This document shows positions 7,840 to 16,503 of a stretch of DNA of 64,000 nt, in pieces. Location of the stretch: the NCBI RefSeq assembly GCF_905397375.1, contig NZ_CAJPVG010000012.1, positions 1-64,000 of the forward strand, written 5' to 3'. The notes under the pieces were generated by a model. That model saw only the letters and a program-made list of their open reading frames with translations. It did no database searches and had not been told where the DNA came from. Both the position numbers and the translations under genes were made by a program. The DNA comes from Ralstonia mannitolilytica (GTDB taxonomy: Bacteria > Pseudomonadota > Gammaproteobacteria > Burkholderiales > Burkholderiaceae). Every line of letters starts with the position of its first letter. Positions within the stretch are counted from its first letter, which is position 1.

Positions 7840-8841
7840 TCAGGTCGCGTCGTTCAGATGGCACGCGCTGACGTGGTTGACCGCAATGCCGCGCAGCGTC
7901 GGCGTTTCGGTCTTGCAGCGGGGCATGGCGTGCGGGCAGCGCGGATGGAAATGGCAGCCGGTCGGCGGGTGCAGCGGGCTCGGCATCTCGCCTTGAATGG
8001 CGGTAAACGTCTTGTGCCGGGCCGACAGGCGCGGGATTTCCGCCAGCAAGGTCTGCGTGTAAGGATGATTTGGGCGGCGGAAGACTTCCTCCGCGGGGGC
8101 CGATTCCACCACGCGGCCGAGGTACATGATCACCACCCTGTCCGACAGGTGTTCCACCACGCCCAGGTCGTGGCTGATGAACAGGTAGGTCAGGTTGAGT
8201 TGCTCGCGCAGGTCCATGAACAGGTTCAGGATCTGCGCCTGGATCGACACGTCCAGCGCGGCCACCGCCTCGTCGCAGACGAGCATCGACGGCTGCACCG
8301 CCAGCGCGCGCGCAATGCCGATGCGCTGCCGCTGGCCGCCGCTGAACTGATGCGGATAGCGGTCGCGCAGAGCGGGGTCCAGGCCCGCGCGCTGCATCTG
8401 CGCAGCCACGTAATCGGCAAAGTTGGCGCGGTCGGTCAGGCCGTGCACGCGTGCCGCCTCGCCGACGATCTCTTCCACGCGCAGGCGCGGGTTGAGGCTC
8501 GCATACGGGTCCTGGAAGATCATCTGGATCTTCAGGCGGGCCGCGCGGGCTTCCTCGGCGGAGAGCGTGTCCACAGCCTTTCCGTCCACGCGCACCTCGC
8601 CGGCCGAGGGCGGCATCAGGCCCGCAGCAATCCGGCCGAGCGTGGATTTGCCGCAGCCCGATTCGCCGACGAGGCCGACGACTTCACCGGGCTGGATCGC
8701 GAGGTCGACGCCATCGACCGCACGAACGATCGCAGGCGGATGCGCCAGGCCGGCGCGCTGCAGAACGCGATCGGCCACGCCGACTTTACGGTCGCCAAAG
8801 CGTTTGCTGACCTGTTTGAGTTCGACGAGCGGCGTGCTCAT
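7840..8841 (-). CDS. Oligopeptide/dipeptide-type ABC importer ATPase (DppF/OppF-like)
   Basis: This 333-residue cytoplasmic ATPase has Walker A GESGCGKST (residues 59-67), Q-loop FQDPYASLNP, signature FSGGQRQR and Walker B VCDEAVAALD. A C-terminal oligopeptide-family region carries Cys residues (CHFHPRCPHAMPRC) that in this family bind an iron-sulfur cluster. It pairs with the DppD-like ATPase upstream, whose stop overlaps this start (ATGA). I chose the ATG at 8839-8841 rather than a longer extension because it gives the MSTPLVEL start usual for the family and fits the 4-bp overlap. Confidence 0.9.
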   Translation of the reverse strand: MSTPLVELKQVSKRFGDRKVGVADRVLQRAGLAHPPAIVRAVDGVDLAIQPGEVVGLVGESGCGKSTLGRIAAGLMPPSAGEVRVDGKAVDTLSAEEARAARLKIQMIFQDPYASLNPRLRVEEIVGEAARVHGLTDRANFADYVAAQMQRAGLDPALRDRYPHQFSGGQRQRIGIARALAVQPSMLVCDEAVAALDVSIQAQILNLFMDLREQLNLTYLFISHDLGVVEHLSDRVVIMYLGRVVESAPAEEVFRRPNHPYTQTLLAEIPRLSARHKTFTAIQGEMPSPLHPPTGCHFHPRCPHAMPRCKTETPTLRGIAVNHVSACHLNDAT

Positions 8842-9839
8842 GCGACCTCCCGCGAGGAAGCGTGCTGCGCGCCCGGGTGGAAGCAACGCACGAGGCGGTC
8901 GGGTATTGGCTGCGTGATGTCGGGGCGTACGCCGCAGACCTCGGTGGCACGCGGGCAGCGCGCCGCAAACGCGCAGCCCGCGGGCAACGACAGCAGGTTC
9001 GGTGTCATGCCGGGAATCTGGCGCAGGCGCTGGCCGCGACGGTTCTCGCTGGGCAGGCTGTCGATCAGGCCCATGGTGTAGGGGTGCAGCGGGGCATCGA
9101 GCACCGCATCAACCGGGCCGTGTTCGACGATGCGGCCGGCGTACATCACGGCCACCTCGTCGGCCAGCCCGGCCACGACAGACAGGTCATGCGTGATCCA
9201 GATCAGCGCCGTGCCGTGCATGCGCGCGAGCTTCTGCACTTCGGACAGGATCTGCGCCTGGATGGTCACGTCCAGCGCCGTGGTCGGTTCGTCGGCAATG
9301 ATCAGGTCCGGCCGATGCAGCATCGCAATGGCAATCGCCACGCGCTGGCGCATGCCGCCCGAAAGCTGATGCGGATAGGCACGCAGCCGTTCTTCGGGGC
9401 TCGGAATGCCCATCAGACCGAGCGTGTCCCGCGCATGGTCCCACGCCTGTTTGTGGCTCATGCTGCTGTGCGCGCGCACGGCTTCGATCATCTGGGCATC
9501 GATGCGCAGCACGGGGTTGAGCGTCATCATCGGGTCCTGGAAGACCATGGCGATGCGGTTGCCCTGCAGCTTGCGCAATTCACGCGGGGGCAACTTGGTG
9601 AGGTCGCGGCCCTGGTAGAGGATCTCCCCGCCGACGACGCGGCCGGGCGGGTCCACCAGACCCATGATCGAGAACCCGGTGACGGACTTGCCTGAGCCGG
9701 ATTCGCCCACCAGCCCGAGGATGCGCCCGCGCGCGAGCGAGAACGACACGTCGTCCACGGCCGGCAGCACGCCTTCGCGCGTGAAGAAATGCGTGCGGAG
9801 GTTGCGGACTTCGAGGGTGGTCGCGTTGGTGGACGTCAT
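8838..9839 (-). CDS. Oligopeptide/dipeptide-type ABC importer ATPase (DppD/OppD-like)
   Basis: This is the second ATPase of the importer, 333 residues. It shows Walker A GESGSGKS (residues 45-52), Q-loop FQDPMMTLNP, signature LSGGMRQRV, Walker B IIADEPTTALD and H-loop WITHDLS. The C-terminal OppD region CAFAARCPRATEVC contains the paired cysteines of the family. It forms a heterodimer with the DppF-like protein on the cytoplasmic face of the two permeases. It overlaps both neighbouring genes by 4 bp, so subunit stoichiometry is probably held by translational coupling. Confidence 0.9.
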   Translation of the reverse strand: MTSTNATTLEVRNLRTHFFTREGVLPAVDDVSFSLARGRILGLVGESGSGKSVTGFSIMGLVDPPGRVVGGEILYQGRDLTKLPPRELRKLQGNRIAMVFQDPMMTLNPVLRIDAQMIEAVRAHSSMSHKQAWDHARDTLGLMGIPSPEERLRAYPHQLSGGMRQRVAIAIAMLHRPDLIIADEPTTALDVTIQAQILSEVQKLARMHGTALIWITHDLSVVAGLADEVAVMYAGRIVEHGPVDAVLDAPLHPYTMGLIDSLPSENRRGQRLRQIPGMTPNLLSLPAGCAFAARCPRATEVCGVRPDITQPIPDRLVRCFHPGAQHASSREVA

Positions 9840-10765
9840 CGTTGCGTCCTCGGGTTCAGCACTTCACGCAGGCGGTCGCCCACCAGGTTGATGGCCACCA
9901 GCGCCAGCAACAGCGCGATGCCCGGATAGAAACTGATCCAGTACTGGCCAGACAGCATGTATTGGTATCCGTTGGAAATCAGCAGGCCCAGAGACGGCTC
10001 GGTAATCGGCACGCCCAGGCCCAGGAAGGACAGCGTTGCCTCCAGCGTGATCGCGCGCGCCACCTGCAGCGTGCCCACGACGATCAGCGGCGGCAGGCAG
10101 TTCGGCAGGATGTGCCTGAGCGCAATGCGCCAGCCGGGCAGGGCTAGCGAGCGGGCGGCTTCCACGTATTCGCGCCGACGCTCAACGAGCGCTTGGCCGC
10201 GCACCGTCCGCGCGTAATACGCCCACTCCAGCAGCACGAGGGTCAGCACGACATTCGTGATGCTCTTGCCGAGATAAGCGAGGATCATCATCGCCACCAG
10301 CACCGACGGGAACGACAGCAGCAGATCGACCGTGCGCATGATGATGCTGTCGACGCGGCCGCCGGCATACGCTGCAATCAGGCCGAGCAGCGTGCCGATC
10401 ACCGCCGCCACGGCTGCCGAACCGATCCCCACGCCCAGGCTGATGCGCAGGCCATAGAGGATGCCGGAATACAGATCACGCCCCTGGCCATCGGTGCCGA
10501 GCCAGTACGTAAATGTCCCGAGGCCATTCGGCGAACCTGGCGGCAGGCGCGAGTCCAGCACGTCGAGCTGCATCAGGTCGTACGGGTTCTGCGGGGTGAT
10601 CCACGGTGCGGCCAGCGCGGCGAGCATCAGGATCACGACCACCACGAGCCCAAAGACGGCGGTCTTGGATGCCAGAAAATCGGACACCACGCGGCGCCAC
10701 GGCGATTGCTTGCGCGGGGCGGCAACCGCCGCTGCGGTGGTGGGTTGCGGAGTTGTATTCATCAT
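9836..10765 (-). CDS. ABC importer permease, DppC/OppC-like
   Basis: This 309-residue inner-membrane permease has a cytoplasmic N-terminal tail, a first membrane segment at about residues 40-60 (TAVFGLVVVVILMLAALAAPW), an OppC N-terminal domain and a core of about five helices. The coupling EAA-like loop reads EAARSLALPGWRIALRHILPN. Two ATG codons are adjacent (10763-10765 and 10760-10762). The first overlaps the upstream stop as ATGA; the second is better spaced from GGAGG. Either gives the same protein apart from one residue. It pairs with the DppB-like permease. Confidence 0.9.
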   Translation of the reverse strand: MMNTTPQPTTAAAVAAPRKQSPWRRVVSDFLASKTAVFGLVVVVILMLAALAAPWITPQNPYDLMQLDVLDSRLPPGSPNGLGTFTYWLGTDGQGRDLYSGILYGLRISLGVGIGSAAVAAVIGTLLGLIAAYAGGRVDSIIMRTVDLLLSFPSVLVAMMILAYLGKSITNVVLTLVLLEWAYYARTVRGQALVERRREYVEAARSLALPGWRIALRHILPNCLPPLIVVGTLQVARAITLEATLSFLGLGVPITEPSLGLLISNGYQYMLSGQYWISFYPGIALLLALVAINLVGDRLREVLNPRTQR

Positions 10766-11745
10766 GCAGCCTCCGCGCTGTCCGCCGCACGCACGCGCGG
10801 GTCCAGCAGCCGATACAGGATGTCGACGATCAGGTTGAGCGACACGAACAGGCACACCACGACGATGAGGTAGGAAACGATGACCGGCCGGTCCAGCGAG
10901 TTGATGCTATCGAGGATCAGCTTGCCCGCGCCGGGCCACGCGAAGATGCTTTCCGTCACCACCGCAAAGGCGATGGTCGAGCCGAGCTCCAGCCCCAGCA
11001 CCGTCACCAGGGGGATCAGCGTGTTGCGCAGCACGTGCGCGAGCACCACACGCAGCGGCGACAGGCCCTTGGCCCGCGCGAACTTCACAAAGTCCTGCGG
11101 CAGCACCTCGCGCACGCCCGCAGACGTCAGCCGCAGCACCAGCGAGAGCTTGAACAGTGACAGGTTGACCGCCGGCAGCACGAGATGCCGCAGGCCATCG
11201 ACCGTCAGCCACGACCATTCGATGCCGAACAGGCGCGCGGTTTCGCCGCGTCCGCTGGCGGGCAGCCAGCCCAGGCTCACACTGAAGGCCATGATCAGCA
11301 TCAGGCCCACCCAGAACGTCGGCAATGAGAATCCCACCACGCTGCCCGTCATGAGCAGGCGCGACACCGGATGGCGCGGGTACAGCCCCGCGAACAGCCC
11401 CAGCGGCACGCCGACCACCACCGCGATGATCAGTGCAGAAAACGCCAGCTCCAGCGTGGCCGGCAGGCGTTGCAGGATCAGCTGGATGGCCGGTTCGTTG
11501 TAGACGAAGCTCTTGCCCAGGTTGCCGTGCAGCGCGCCGTTCAGGAACGCGAGGTACTGCTCCCATAGCGGCTTGTCCAGACCCAGCTCGGCAATGATGC
11601 GGGCGCGGTCGATCTGGTCCACGTCCTGGCCGATCAGGATGTCGACCGGGTTGCCGATGGCGTGCAGGCCGATGAAGACGATCACCGTCATCACCAGCAC
11701 GACCACCAGCGCCTGACCGATGCGGCGGATCAGCCAGGCGGTCAT
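10762..11745 (-). CDS. ABC importer permease, DppB/OppB-like
   Basis: This 327-residue inner-membrane permease opens with WLIRRIGQALVVVLVMTVIVF, the characteristic DppB/OppB N-terminal membrane segment. It carries the periplasmic DIDRARIIAELGLDKPLWEQY-type motif and an EAA-like loop FVKFARAKGLSPLRVV, where it contacts the ATPases. The length is normal for the family. The ATG at 11743-11745 overlaps the stop of the monooxygenase gene; the longer upstream reading is out of frame with that coupling and has no membrane character. Confidence 0.9.
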   Translation of the reverse strand: MTAWLIRRIGQALVVVLVMTVIVFIGLHAIGNPVDILIGQDVDQIDRARIIAELGLDKPLWEQYLAFLNGALHGNLGKSFVYNEPAIQLILQRLPATLELAFSALIIAVVVGVPLGLFAGLYPRHPVSRLLMTGSVVGFSLPTFWVGLMLIMAFSVSLGWLPASGRGETARLFGIEWSWLTVDGLRHLVLPAVNLSLFKLSLVLRLTSAGVREVLPQDFVKFARAKGLSPLRVVLAHVLRNTLIPLVTVLGLELGSTIAFAVVTESIFAWPGAGKLILDSINSLDRPVIVSYLIVVVCLFVSLNLIVDILYRLLDPRVRAADSAEAA

Positions 11746-13238
11746 CGTGCGGCCTCCTGGGTGGATGCAGCCTGGGCCTGCACGCCGGGCGGTGGGGCAG
11801 GCGTCCATTCATCGCCAAAGATCTCGGGTTCGGCATAAGCCTGGATGGCGGCGTAATGGGCTTCGATGTCTTCGCGGTAGAGCAGGCCGGCAATGCCCTG
11901 CGCCAGCCGTTTCGCGCCCTCGCTGATGGCCGGGATGTCGCCCGAGACGCTGCCGTGCGTGACGGATGCCGGATAGCAGAAGCAATGCACCCGCGACAGG
12001 CCGGGCAGCGCGCCGGGCGTTTTCTCGAGGAATTCGAAGGCGTGGCCCAGGTCAGGCGAGTCGGCCAGCTCTGCGTCCTCCTCGCCGGGCTGCGGCGTGT
12101 AGCGATCGCGCCACTGGCGCACGTGCGGCGCGAGGGTGCTGAATTCGGGCCGGGCCGCCCAGTCCGTGCGAAAACCCGTCGAAAAGATCAGGAAATCCAG
12201 TTCGAACATGCCTTTGCTCGTCATCACGTGGAGCGCGCCATCGCGCTCCTCCACACGAAGGATGCCGCAACCGAGGTTGAAACGCGCATTCGGGTGTCGC
12301 GACACGCGCAGCGTGCTGCCGCGCGGCGGCGGCACCTGCTCCACGTTGATGTAATGGCGGATGCGCCATTTCCAGGCGTCGGGCAGGTGCAGATGCCCGT
12401 GCACCAGGCCGGGGCTGCCCGCGCCCTTGCCCTTGTTGACGCGGGGCAGGTCGGGACGCCGGATGAGCAGGTCGACACTGGCCGCGCCCGCTTCGAGCGC
12501 CGTCGCGGCCGAGTCCATGGCCGAGGCCCCTGCGCCGACGACGCCGACGCGCTTGCCGGCCAGCGTGCCGTAATCCATCTCGTCGGACGAGTGCGCCCAC
12601 CGGTGGCGCGGCAGCGCACGCGCGAATTCCGGCACCGACGGGCCGCCGAGGCCATCACGGCCTGTCGCCAGGACCACGCGGCGCGCATAGATGCGCTGCG
12701 TCGGCTGGTCGGGCGCGTCGATGAGCAGCTCGACGGCGTCCTCGCGCGGATGAATCGCCTTGACGTGGTGCGCGTTGCGAACCTCGAGCTGCAGCACGCG
12801 GCGGTACCAGCGCAGGTAGTCCATCCACTGCAGGCGCGGGATCTTGTCGAGCGCTTCCCATGCGTCGGTACCGAACTGCGCTTCGAACCACGCGCGGAAG
12901 GTCAACGCGGGCAAGCCGAGCGCCGGGCCGGTCAGCTGCTTCGGTGAGCGCAGTGTCTCCATGCGCGCTGTGGTCGCCCACGGGCCTTCAAAGCCGGCAG
13001 GGGAGCGGTCGAACACCACCGCGCCCACGCCAAGGTGCTTGAGCGATGCCGCCGCCGCGAGGCCGGCCATGCCGCCCCCGATGACGGCGACATCGAGCAC
13101 CGGCTCGCCATTGACGGTATGTGGCAGGGTCCACGCCTTTGCAGGCAGTTCAAGCCAGGCGAGGTCCTGGCGCAAACGGGCTTCCAGCGCCGCCAGCCCG
13201 GGGGCGTGCGGCGCGTTGTCGGGTTGCAGAGCGGTCAT
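11742..13238 (-). CDS. FAD/NAD(P)-dependent monooxygenase-like oxidoreductase
   Basis: This 498-residue flavoprotein has two Rossmann motifs in the order expected for flavin-containing or N-hydroxylating monooxygenases: an FAD site VIGGGMAGLAAA near residue 52 and an NAD(P)H site VVGAGASAMDSA near residue 230. A late FSTGFRTDW segment matches the conserved ATG/STG FAD-contact motif. It sits between the LysR regulator and the importer genes and overlaps both by 4 bp, so it very likely acts on the imported compound. Oxygenation of N or S is the usual chemistry of this superfamily, but the substrate here is unknown. Confidence 0.8.
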   Translation of the reverse strand: MTALQPDNAPHAPGLAALEARLRQDLAWLELPAKAWTLPHTVNGEPVLDVAVIGGGMAGLAAAASLKHLGVGAVVFDRSPAGFEGPWATTARMETLRSPKQLTGPALGLPALTFRAWFEAQFGTDAWEALDKIPRLQWMDYLRWYRRVLQLEVRNAHHVKAIHPREDAVELLIDAPDQPTQRIYARRVVLATGRDGLGGPSVPEFARALPRHRWAHSSDEMDYGTLAGKRVGVVGAGASAMDSAATALEAGAASVDLLIRRPDLPRVNKGKGAGSPGLVHGHLHLPDAWKWRIRHYINVEQVPPPRGSTLRVSRHPNARFNLGCGILRVEERDGALHVMTSKGMFELDFLIFSTGFRTDWAARPEFSTLAPHVRQWRDRYTPQPGEEDAELADSPDLGHAFEFLEKTPGALPGLSRVHCFCYPASVTHGSVSGDIPAISEGAKRLAQGIAGLLYREDIEAHYAAIQAYAEPEIFGDEWTPAPPPGVQAQAASTQEAAR

Positions 13239-14209
13239 GCGGACGCGCCTTCGGTTTCGTTAAGGGGTTCCCCGTACAGCACCTGCAGCATGCTGGCGTG
13301 GCGTGCGGGGTCGTGCAGCTTGCAATCCGGCAGCAGCCGCTGCGCGGCGCGTGAGAGGGCGTCGATCAGCCACGTGACGGCGGGCATGGGGCGCTTCGCC
13401 TCGGGTGTGATCACGCCGAAGAAGAACGGGATATCGGCATCGATGGGGCGGACCGTCACGCCTTCGACGGGCACGCCATACGCCGTGACAGGTTCCAGCA
13501 GCCCCACGCCCAGCCCCGCGCGGACGGCAGTCAGGGCGTTGAGCGAGGCATTGGTTTCAATCAGCGAAGCCGGTACCACGCCGGCCTGCGCCAGCGCCTG
13601 ATCGAGCCGGCGGCGCAGCCGGTACGGGTTGTGCATGGTCACAATGCGGCGGCCCGCGCAATCCGCCAGCGCCACGCGCTGTGCCTGGGCAAGCGGGTCG
13701 GTCTGATGGAGGGCGGCAACGCAGGCGGCTTCGCCAATCCAATGCACGGTGACACCGCGATGCTCCAGCGGCAGGCTGCTGATGCCGAGATCCGCCGCGC
13801 CGGTCAGCACCGCGTGCACCACCTGTTCCGGCGAGGCGCTGCGGATCTGGACATGCTGGGCCAGCTCACGGTCGTCCGCCAGCGCCGCAGGCAGCAAGCC
13901 CGCCGCCAGCGCAGAGGTGGCCGCCAGCCGTAGCGGGCGGGGCTCGCCGCGGGCGATCTCTTCGGCGCGGGTGCGGATCTGCCGCAGGCTGATGAGCGTG
14001 TGCTCAACGTCTTCGTACAGCAGGAAGCCCTCCTCGGTCGGCGACACGCGCGGCCCAGCGCGGGTGAAAAGGGCGTAGCCGATCTCGGCTTCCAGATCCT
14101 GGATGAGCCGGCTGATGGCGGGCTGCGATCGGCCCAGCAGTCTGCCGGCCGCCGTCACGCTACCCGTCGACATGACGGCCGCAAATGCCTCGAGTTGTCG
14201 GAGTTCCAT
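13235..14209 (-). CDS. LysR-family transcriptional regulator, first gene of the importer operon
   Basis: This 324-residue regulator has a canonical N-terminal winged helix (MELRQLEAFAAVMSTGSVTA, recognition helix near SQPAISRLIQDLE) and a substrate-binding-like effector domain. Unusually for LysR proteins, it is co-directional with and overlaps (ATGA) the genes it probably controls, rather than being divergent. It would therefore be made from the same transcript as the transporter, giving positive or negative autoregulation of the whole operon. The effector is presumably the imported compound or a product of it. Confidence 0.85.
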   Translation of the reverse strand: MELRQLEAFAAVMSTGSVTAAGRLLGRSQPAISRLIQDLEAEIGYALFTRAGPRVSPTEEGFLLYEDVEHTLISLRQIRTRAEEIARGEPRPLRLAATSALAAGLLPAALADDRELAQHVQIRSASPEQVVHAVLTGAADLGISSLPLEHRGVTVHWIGEAACVAALHQTDPLAQAQRVALADCAGRRIVTMHNPYRLRRRLDQALAQAGVVPASLIETNASLNALTAVRAGLGVGLLEPVTAYGVPVEGVTVRPIDADIPFFFGVITPEAKRPMPAVTWLIDALSRAAQRLLPDCKLHDPARHASMLQVLYGEPLNETEGASA

Positions 14210-14246
14210 GTGCCGGGTTGATCGCCGTCATGCATGTGGTCTGTGC

Positions 14247-14276
14247 ATTCTGGTAGAGGCAGTATGCGGATTCCAA
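14247..14276 (-). promoter_or_regulatory. Candidate promoter of the LysR-led operon
   Basis: On the minus strand TTGGAA (14271-14276) and CAGAAT (14247-14252) are 18 bp apart, 37 bp upstream of the LysR start. The upstream AT-rich stretch (about 14276-14300) holds T-N11-A-like motifs such as could bind a LysR protein. The match is moderate. Confidence 0.4.
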
Positions 14277-14390
14277 ATAGTATTTTCTTATGTACTCATG
14301 CGTTTTGCGTGGCGGCCGCTATACCTGGCGGGCGGCCCGGTTGCCCCAGGGTGTGTGCCATCCCAGAGAGAGCCGTCCCCCCCGGGAGGG

Positions 14391-14420
14391 CAAAAAAAAC
14401 CGCCGTGCAAGACGGCGGCT
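14391..14420 (-). terminator. Intrinsic terminator after the SYLF lipoprotein gene
   Basis: On the minus strand GCCGCCGTCTTGCACGGCGG forms a GC hairpin followed by TTTTTTTT (14392-14399). It lies 23 bp past the stop of the upstream gene. Confidence 0.85.
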
Positions 14421-14442
14421 TGTGCAGCAAGACAGTCGCAGA

Positions 14443-15048
14443 TCAGTTGTTCTGCTTGGTGATCTTCGTACCCTCGATGGACGCACCTGCCATCAGGCCG
14501 GCATTGGTCAGGTTGAAGCCGATGACCGGCTGCTGAACCGTGTTGGTGTCCACCGCGCCATTAGCGCCGATCTTGGCCAGCGCCACGGTCGCGTCCACGC
14601 CGGCCGTCCAGCCATTGCTTTCCTGGAATTTGCGCAGCGCCTCGTCCGTCATGAAGAGGATGATGAGCGCGCGCGACTGGGCACCGGCCTGGAAGCCGAC
14701 GGACGCCGAGGCGATGTTGTAGTAGCCCAGCGGACGGCCGCCGCTCGTGCGCAGTACGCCTTCGCCGTACTGGCCGCCGACCACGAAGCCGGCGTTGAGC
14801 ACCGACGGGAACACGAGCACGCCCTTGGCGCGCGAAACCAGGTCGCGCGAGCCATTGGCTGTGGTGTACAGGCGCGAGAGCACCGAATCTGCCTGCGAGT
14901 TGGTGGTGGCGTGTTTGTTCGTCGACGTCATGACGTCAGAGCCCTGCGCATTCGGGCTCGTGGTGGTACAGGCCGCGATCTGGGTGCCCAGCAGGGCGGC
15001 GGCAGCGAGAGTGGCAGCGGTACGGCGGCTGATGAAGTTCTTTTTCAT
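14443..15048 (-). CDS. SYLF/Ysc84-type lipid-binding lipoprotein (BPSL1445-like)
   Basis: This 201-residue probable lipoprotein has a basic N-terminus, a hydrophobic stretch and a lipobox-like LGTQIAAC, with lipidation at about Cys27. The mature part carries the SYLF domain (about residues 55-200): LVSRAKGVLVFPSVLNAGF, GGQYGEGVLR, and a C-terminal GLMAGASIEGTKI. SYLF domains bind phosphoinositide-like lipids in other systems; in Burkholderiales these are abundant envelope proteins of unclear role. The ATG at 15046-15048 is chosen because only that start yields the signal peptide. The gene is monocistronic with its own terminator. Confidence 0.82.
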   Translation of the reverse strand: MKKNFISRRTAATLAAAALLGTQIAACTTTSPNAQGSDVMTSTNKHATTNSQADSVLSRLYTTANGSRDLVSRAKGVLVFPSVLNAGFVVGGQYGEGVLRTSGGRPLGYYNIASASVGFQAGAQSRALIILFMTDEALRKFQESNGWTAGVDATVALAKIGANGAVDTNTVQQPVIGFNLTNAGLMAGASIEGTKITKQNN

Positions 15049-15288
15049 GGCGATCGTTCTCTCTGTCTCAGTTGAAGGAGGGGATACAGCCACGCGCATC
15101 CCGGCGATAACCGGGGCCCAAGCCATGGGCAACGGTGTCAACCACGAGGGAGCAAGCGGCGTGCCCGCCATATCGGATCAATACCGGGGCGCTCAGTTCC
15201 TGACATTAGGCGAGATTTGTGCCGCCGGTAGCGCTTTTTTCGTACAGGCTTGCGCCAACAAGAAAGCCGCGCAGAGGCGAGCGCCAAC

Positions 15289-15311
15289 AAAAAACCGGCG
15301 CGAGGCCGGTT
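15289..15311 (-). terminator. Intrinsic terminator after lpxO
   Basis: On the minus strand AACCGGCCTCGCGCCGG forms a hairpin followed by TTTTTTG. It lies 27 bp beyond the stop codon of the LpxO-like gene. Confidence 0.8.
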
Positions 15312-15337
15312 CCTGGGTTTTGCCGCTGCGGGATCGG

Positions 15338-16240
15338 TCAGAGCCAGATGATCAACGCTGCCACGCCAATGATGAGGCCGAACTTCACCACGTAGTAGAC
15401 CTTGCGGTTCCACGCCTTGAAGCGGCGGCGGTATTGGCCCATCACCCAGACGTAACGGAACAGCTTGTTGATGCCGCCGGTCTGGTCGCCCTCGTCGTTG
15501 GGCGAGCTGGCGGCTGTCATGACCTTGCGGCCCAGCCACTTGTTGATGCGCTGCGCCCAGCCGTACTTCATCGGCCGTTCGATGTCGCAGAAGAGGATCA
15601 GGCGGTCCTTGTCGGAGCCGTTCTCCGCCCAGTGGAGGAAGGTCTCGTCGAAGACCACGCCCTGGCCGTCGCGCCAGCTGTGGCGCTGGCCATCCACCTC
15701 GATGAAGCAGCGGTCGTCGTTGGGCGTGGCGAGGCCGAGGTGATAGCGCAGTGAGCCGGCAAACGGGTCGCGGTGCGGGTTCAGCTTGCCGCCGGGGGGC
15801 AACTCGGCAAACATCGCGGCCTTCACGCTCGGCAGCTCGCGCAGCAGGGCGACCGTCTTGGGGCACAGTTGCTCGGCCGATGGGTGGCTCGCCTCGTACC
15901 ACTTCAGGTAGAAGCGCTTCCAGCCATTCTTGAAAAACGAGTTGAAGCCTGCGTCGTCGTTCTTTTCGGCCGCCTTGATCTTGCGCAGGTTGATGAGCGC
16001 GAGACCCTCATCGCGGATCTGCGGCCATGCGGCTTGCAGCCTTTCCAGATCCGGAAAACGTTCCACCGGCACGTACGGCGTCTGGGGCACGCCCGAGAAC
16101 GCATACATGAAGCAGTTGACCGGCGCGACCACGGCCGAGTGGTCGAACATCTGGCGCCAGAACTTCAGGCGCACCTTGCCGCGAAAATGCACATACAGAA
16201 TGGAGCCCAGGTAGAGGGCCACGATCATCCACTTGATCAA
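15338..16240 (-). CDS. lpxO: LpxO-like lipid A 2-hydroxylase (aspartyl/asparaginyl beta-hydroxylase family)
   Basis: This 300-residue, Fe(II)/2-oxoglutarate-dependent enzyme adds a 2-hydroxyl to a secondary acyl chain of lipid A at the inner membrane. Membrane segments lie at both ends (residues 5-17 and the final VKFGLIIGVAALIIWL). Metal ligands are visible in NPHRDPF (HxD) and the later FLHWAEN histidine, with an RLILFCDIERP strand that includes the oxoglutarate-binding Arg. I start at TTG 16238-16240, seven bases after AAGGA and giving IKWMIVALYL. A longer ATG form beginning at 16309 has no ribosome site. Membership in the LpxO branch is likely but not proven. Confidence 0.8.
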   Translation of the reverse strand: MIKWMIVALYLGSILYVHFRGKVRLKFWRQMFDHSAVVAPVNCFMYAFSGVPQTPYVPVERFPDLERLQAAWPQIRDEGLALINLRKIKAAEKNDDAGFNSFFKNGWKRFYLKWYEASHPSAEQLCPKTVALLRELPSVKAAMFAELPPGGKLNPHRDPFAGSLRYHLGLATPNDDRCFIEVDGQRHSWRDGQGVVFDETFLHWAENGSDKDRLILFCDIERPMKYGWAQRINKWLGRKVMTAASSPNDEGDQTGGINKLFRYVWVMGQYRRRFKAWNRKVYYVVKFGLIIGVAALIIWL

Positions 16241-16420
16241 GACGGTTTCCTTGCCGCGCAAAAGGCGGTCAGCAATTGAAATGCAGGCGCTGGCTGCGCA
16301 ATCCGCCATTTTACCCGCGGCGCGCCGCCTTCGCGTGGATGGCGGCCAACACTGGTGCCCGGTTTTGTGACGCAGCCTTACCGTTTGCGCGGTCTTCGCA
16401 ATAGGAAGTTAGTGTGTAGA

Positions 16421-16452
16421 TTTGTCGACAAATGTGCGCCGCGTTCTACAAT
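16421..16452 (+). promoter_or_regulatory. Promoter with a 12-bp palindrome over the -35
   Basis: TTTGTCGACAAA (16421-16432) is a perfect 12-bp palindrome. Its right half supplies a -35-like TCGACA (16425-16430), 16 bp from a good -10 TACAAT (16447-16452). The arrangement suggests a promoter controlled by a dimeric regulator. It drives the unknown gene at 16504. Confidence 0.5.
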
Positions 16453-16503
16453 CCGGCACGCACCCCATCCATCCAAAGGCTGGGGCGGATACCGGAGGCA
16501 GCC

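Noticed and set aside
15252..15290. Direct repeat GCGCCAACAA (15252-15261 and 15281-15290)
   Set aside because: Only two short copies near a terminator; too little to call a repeat element or CRISPR.
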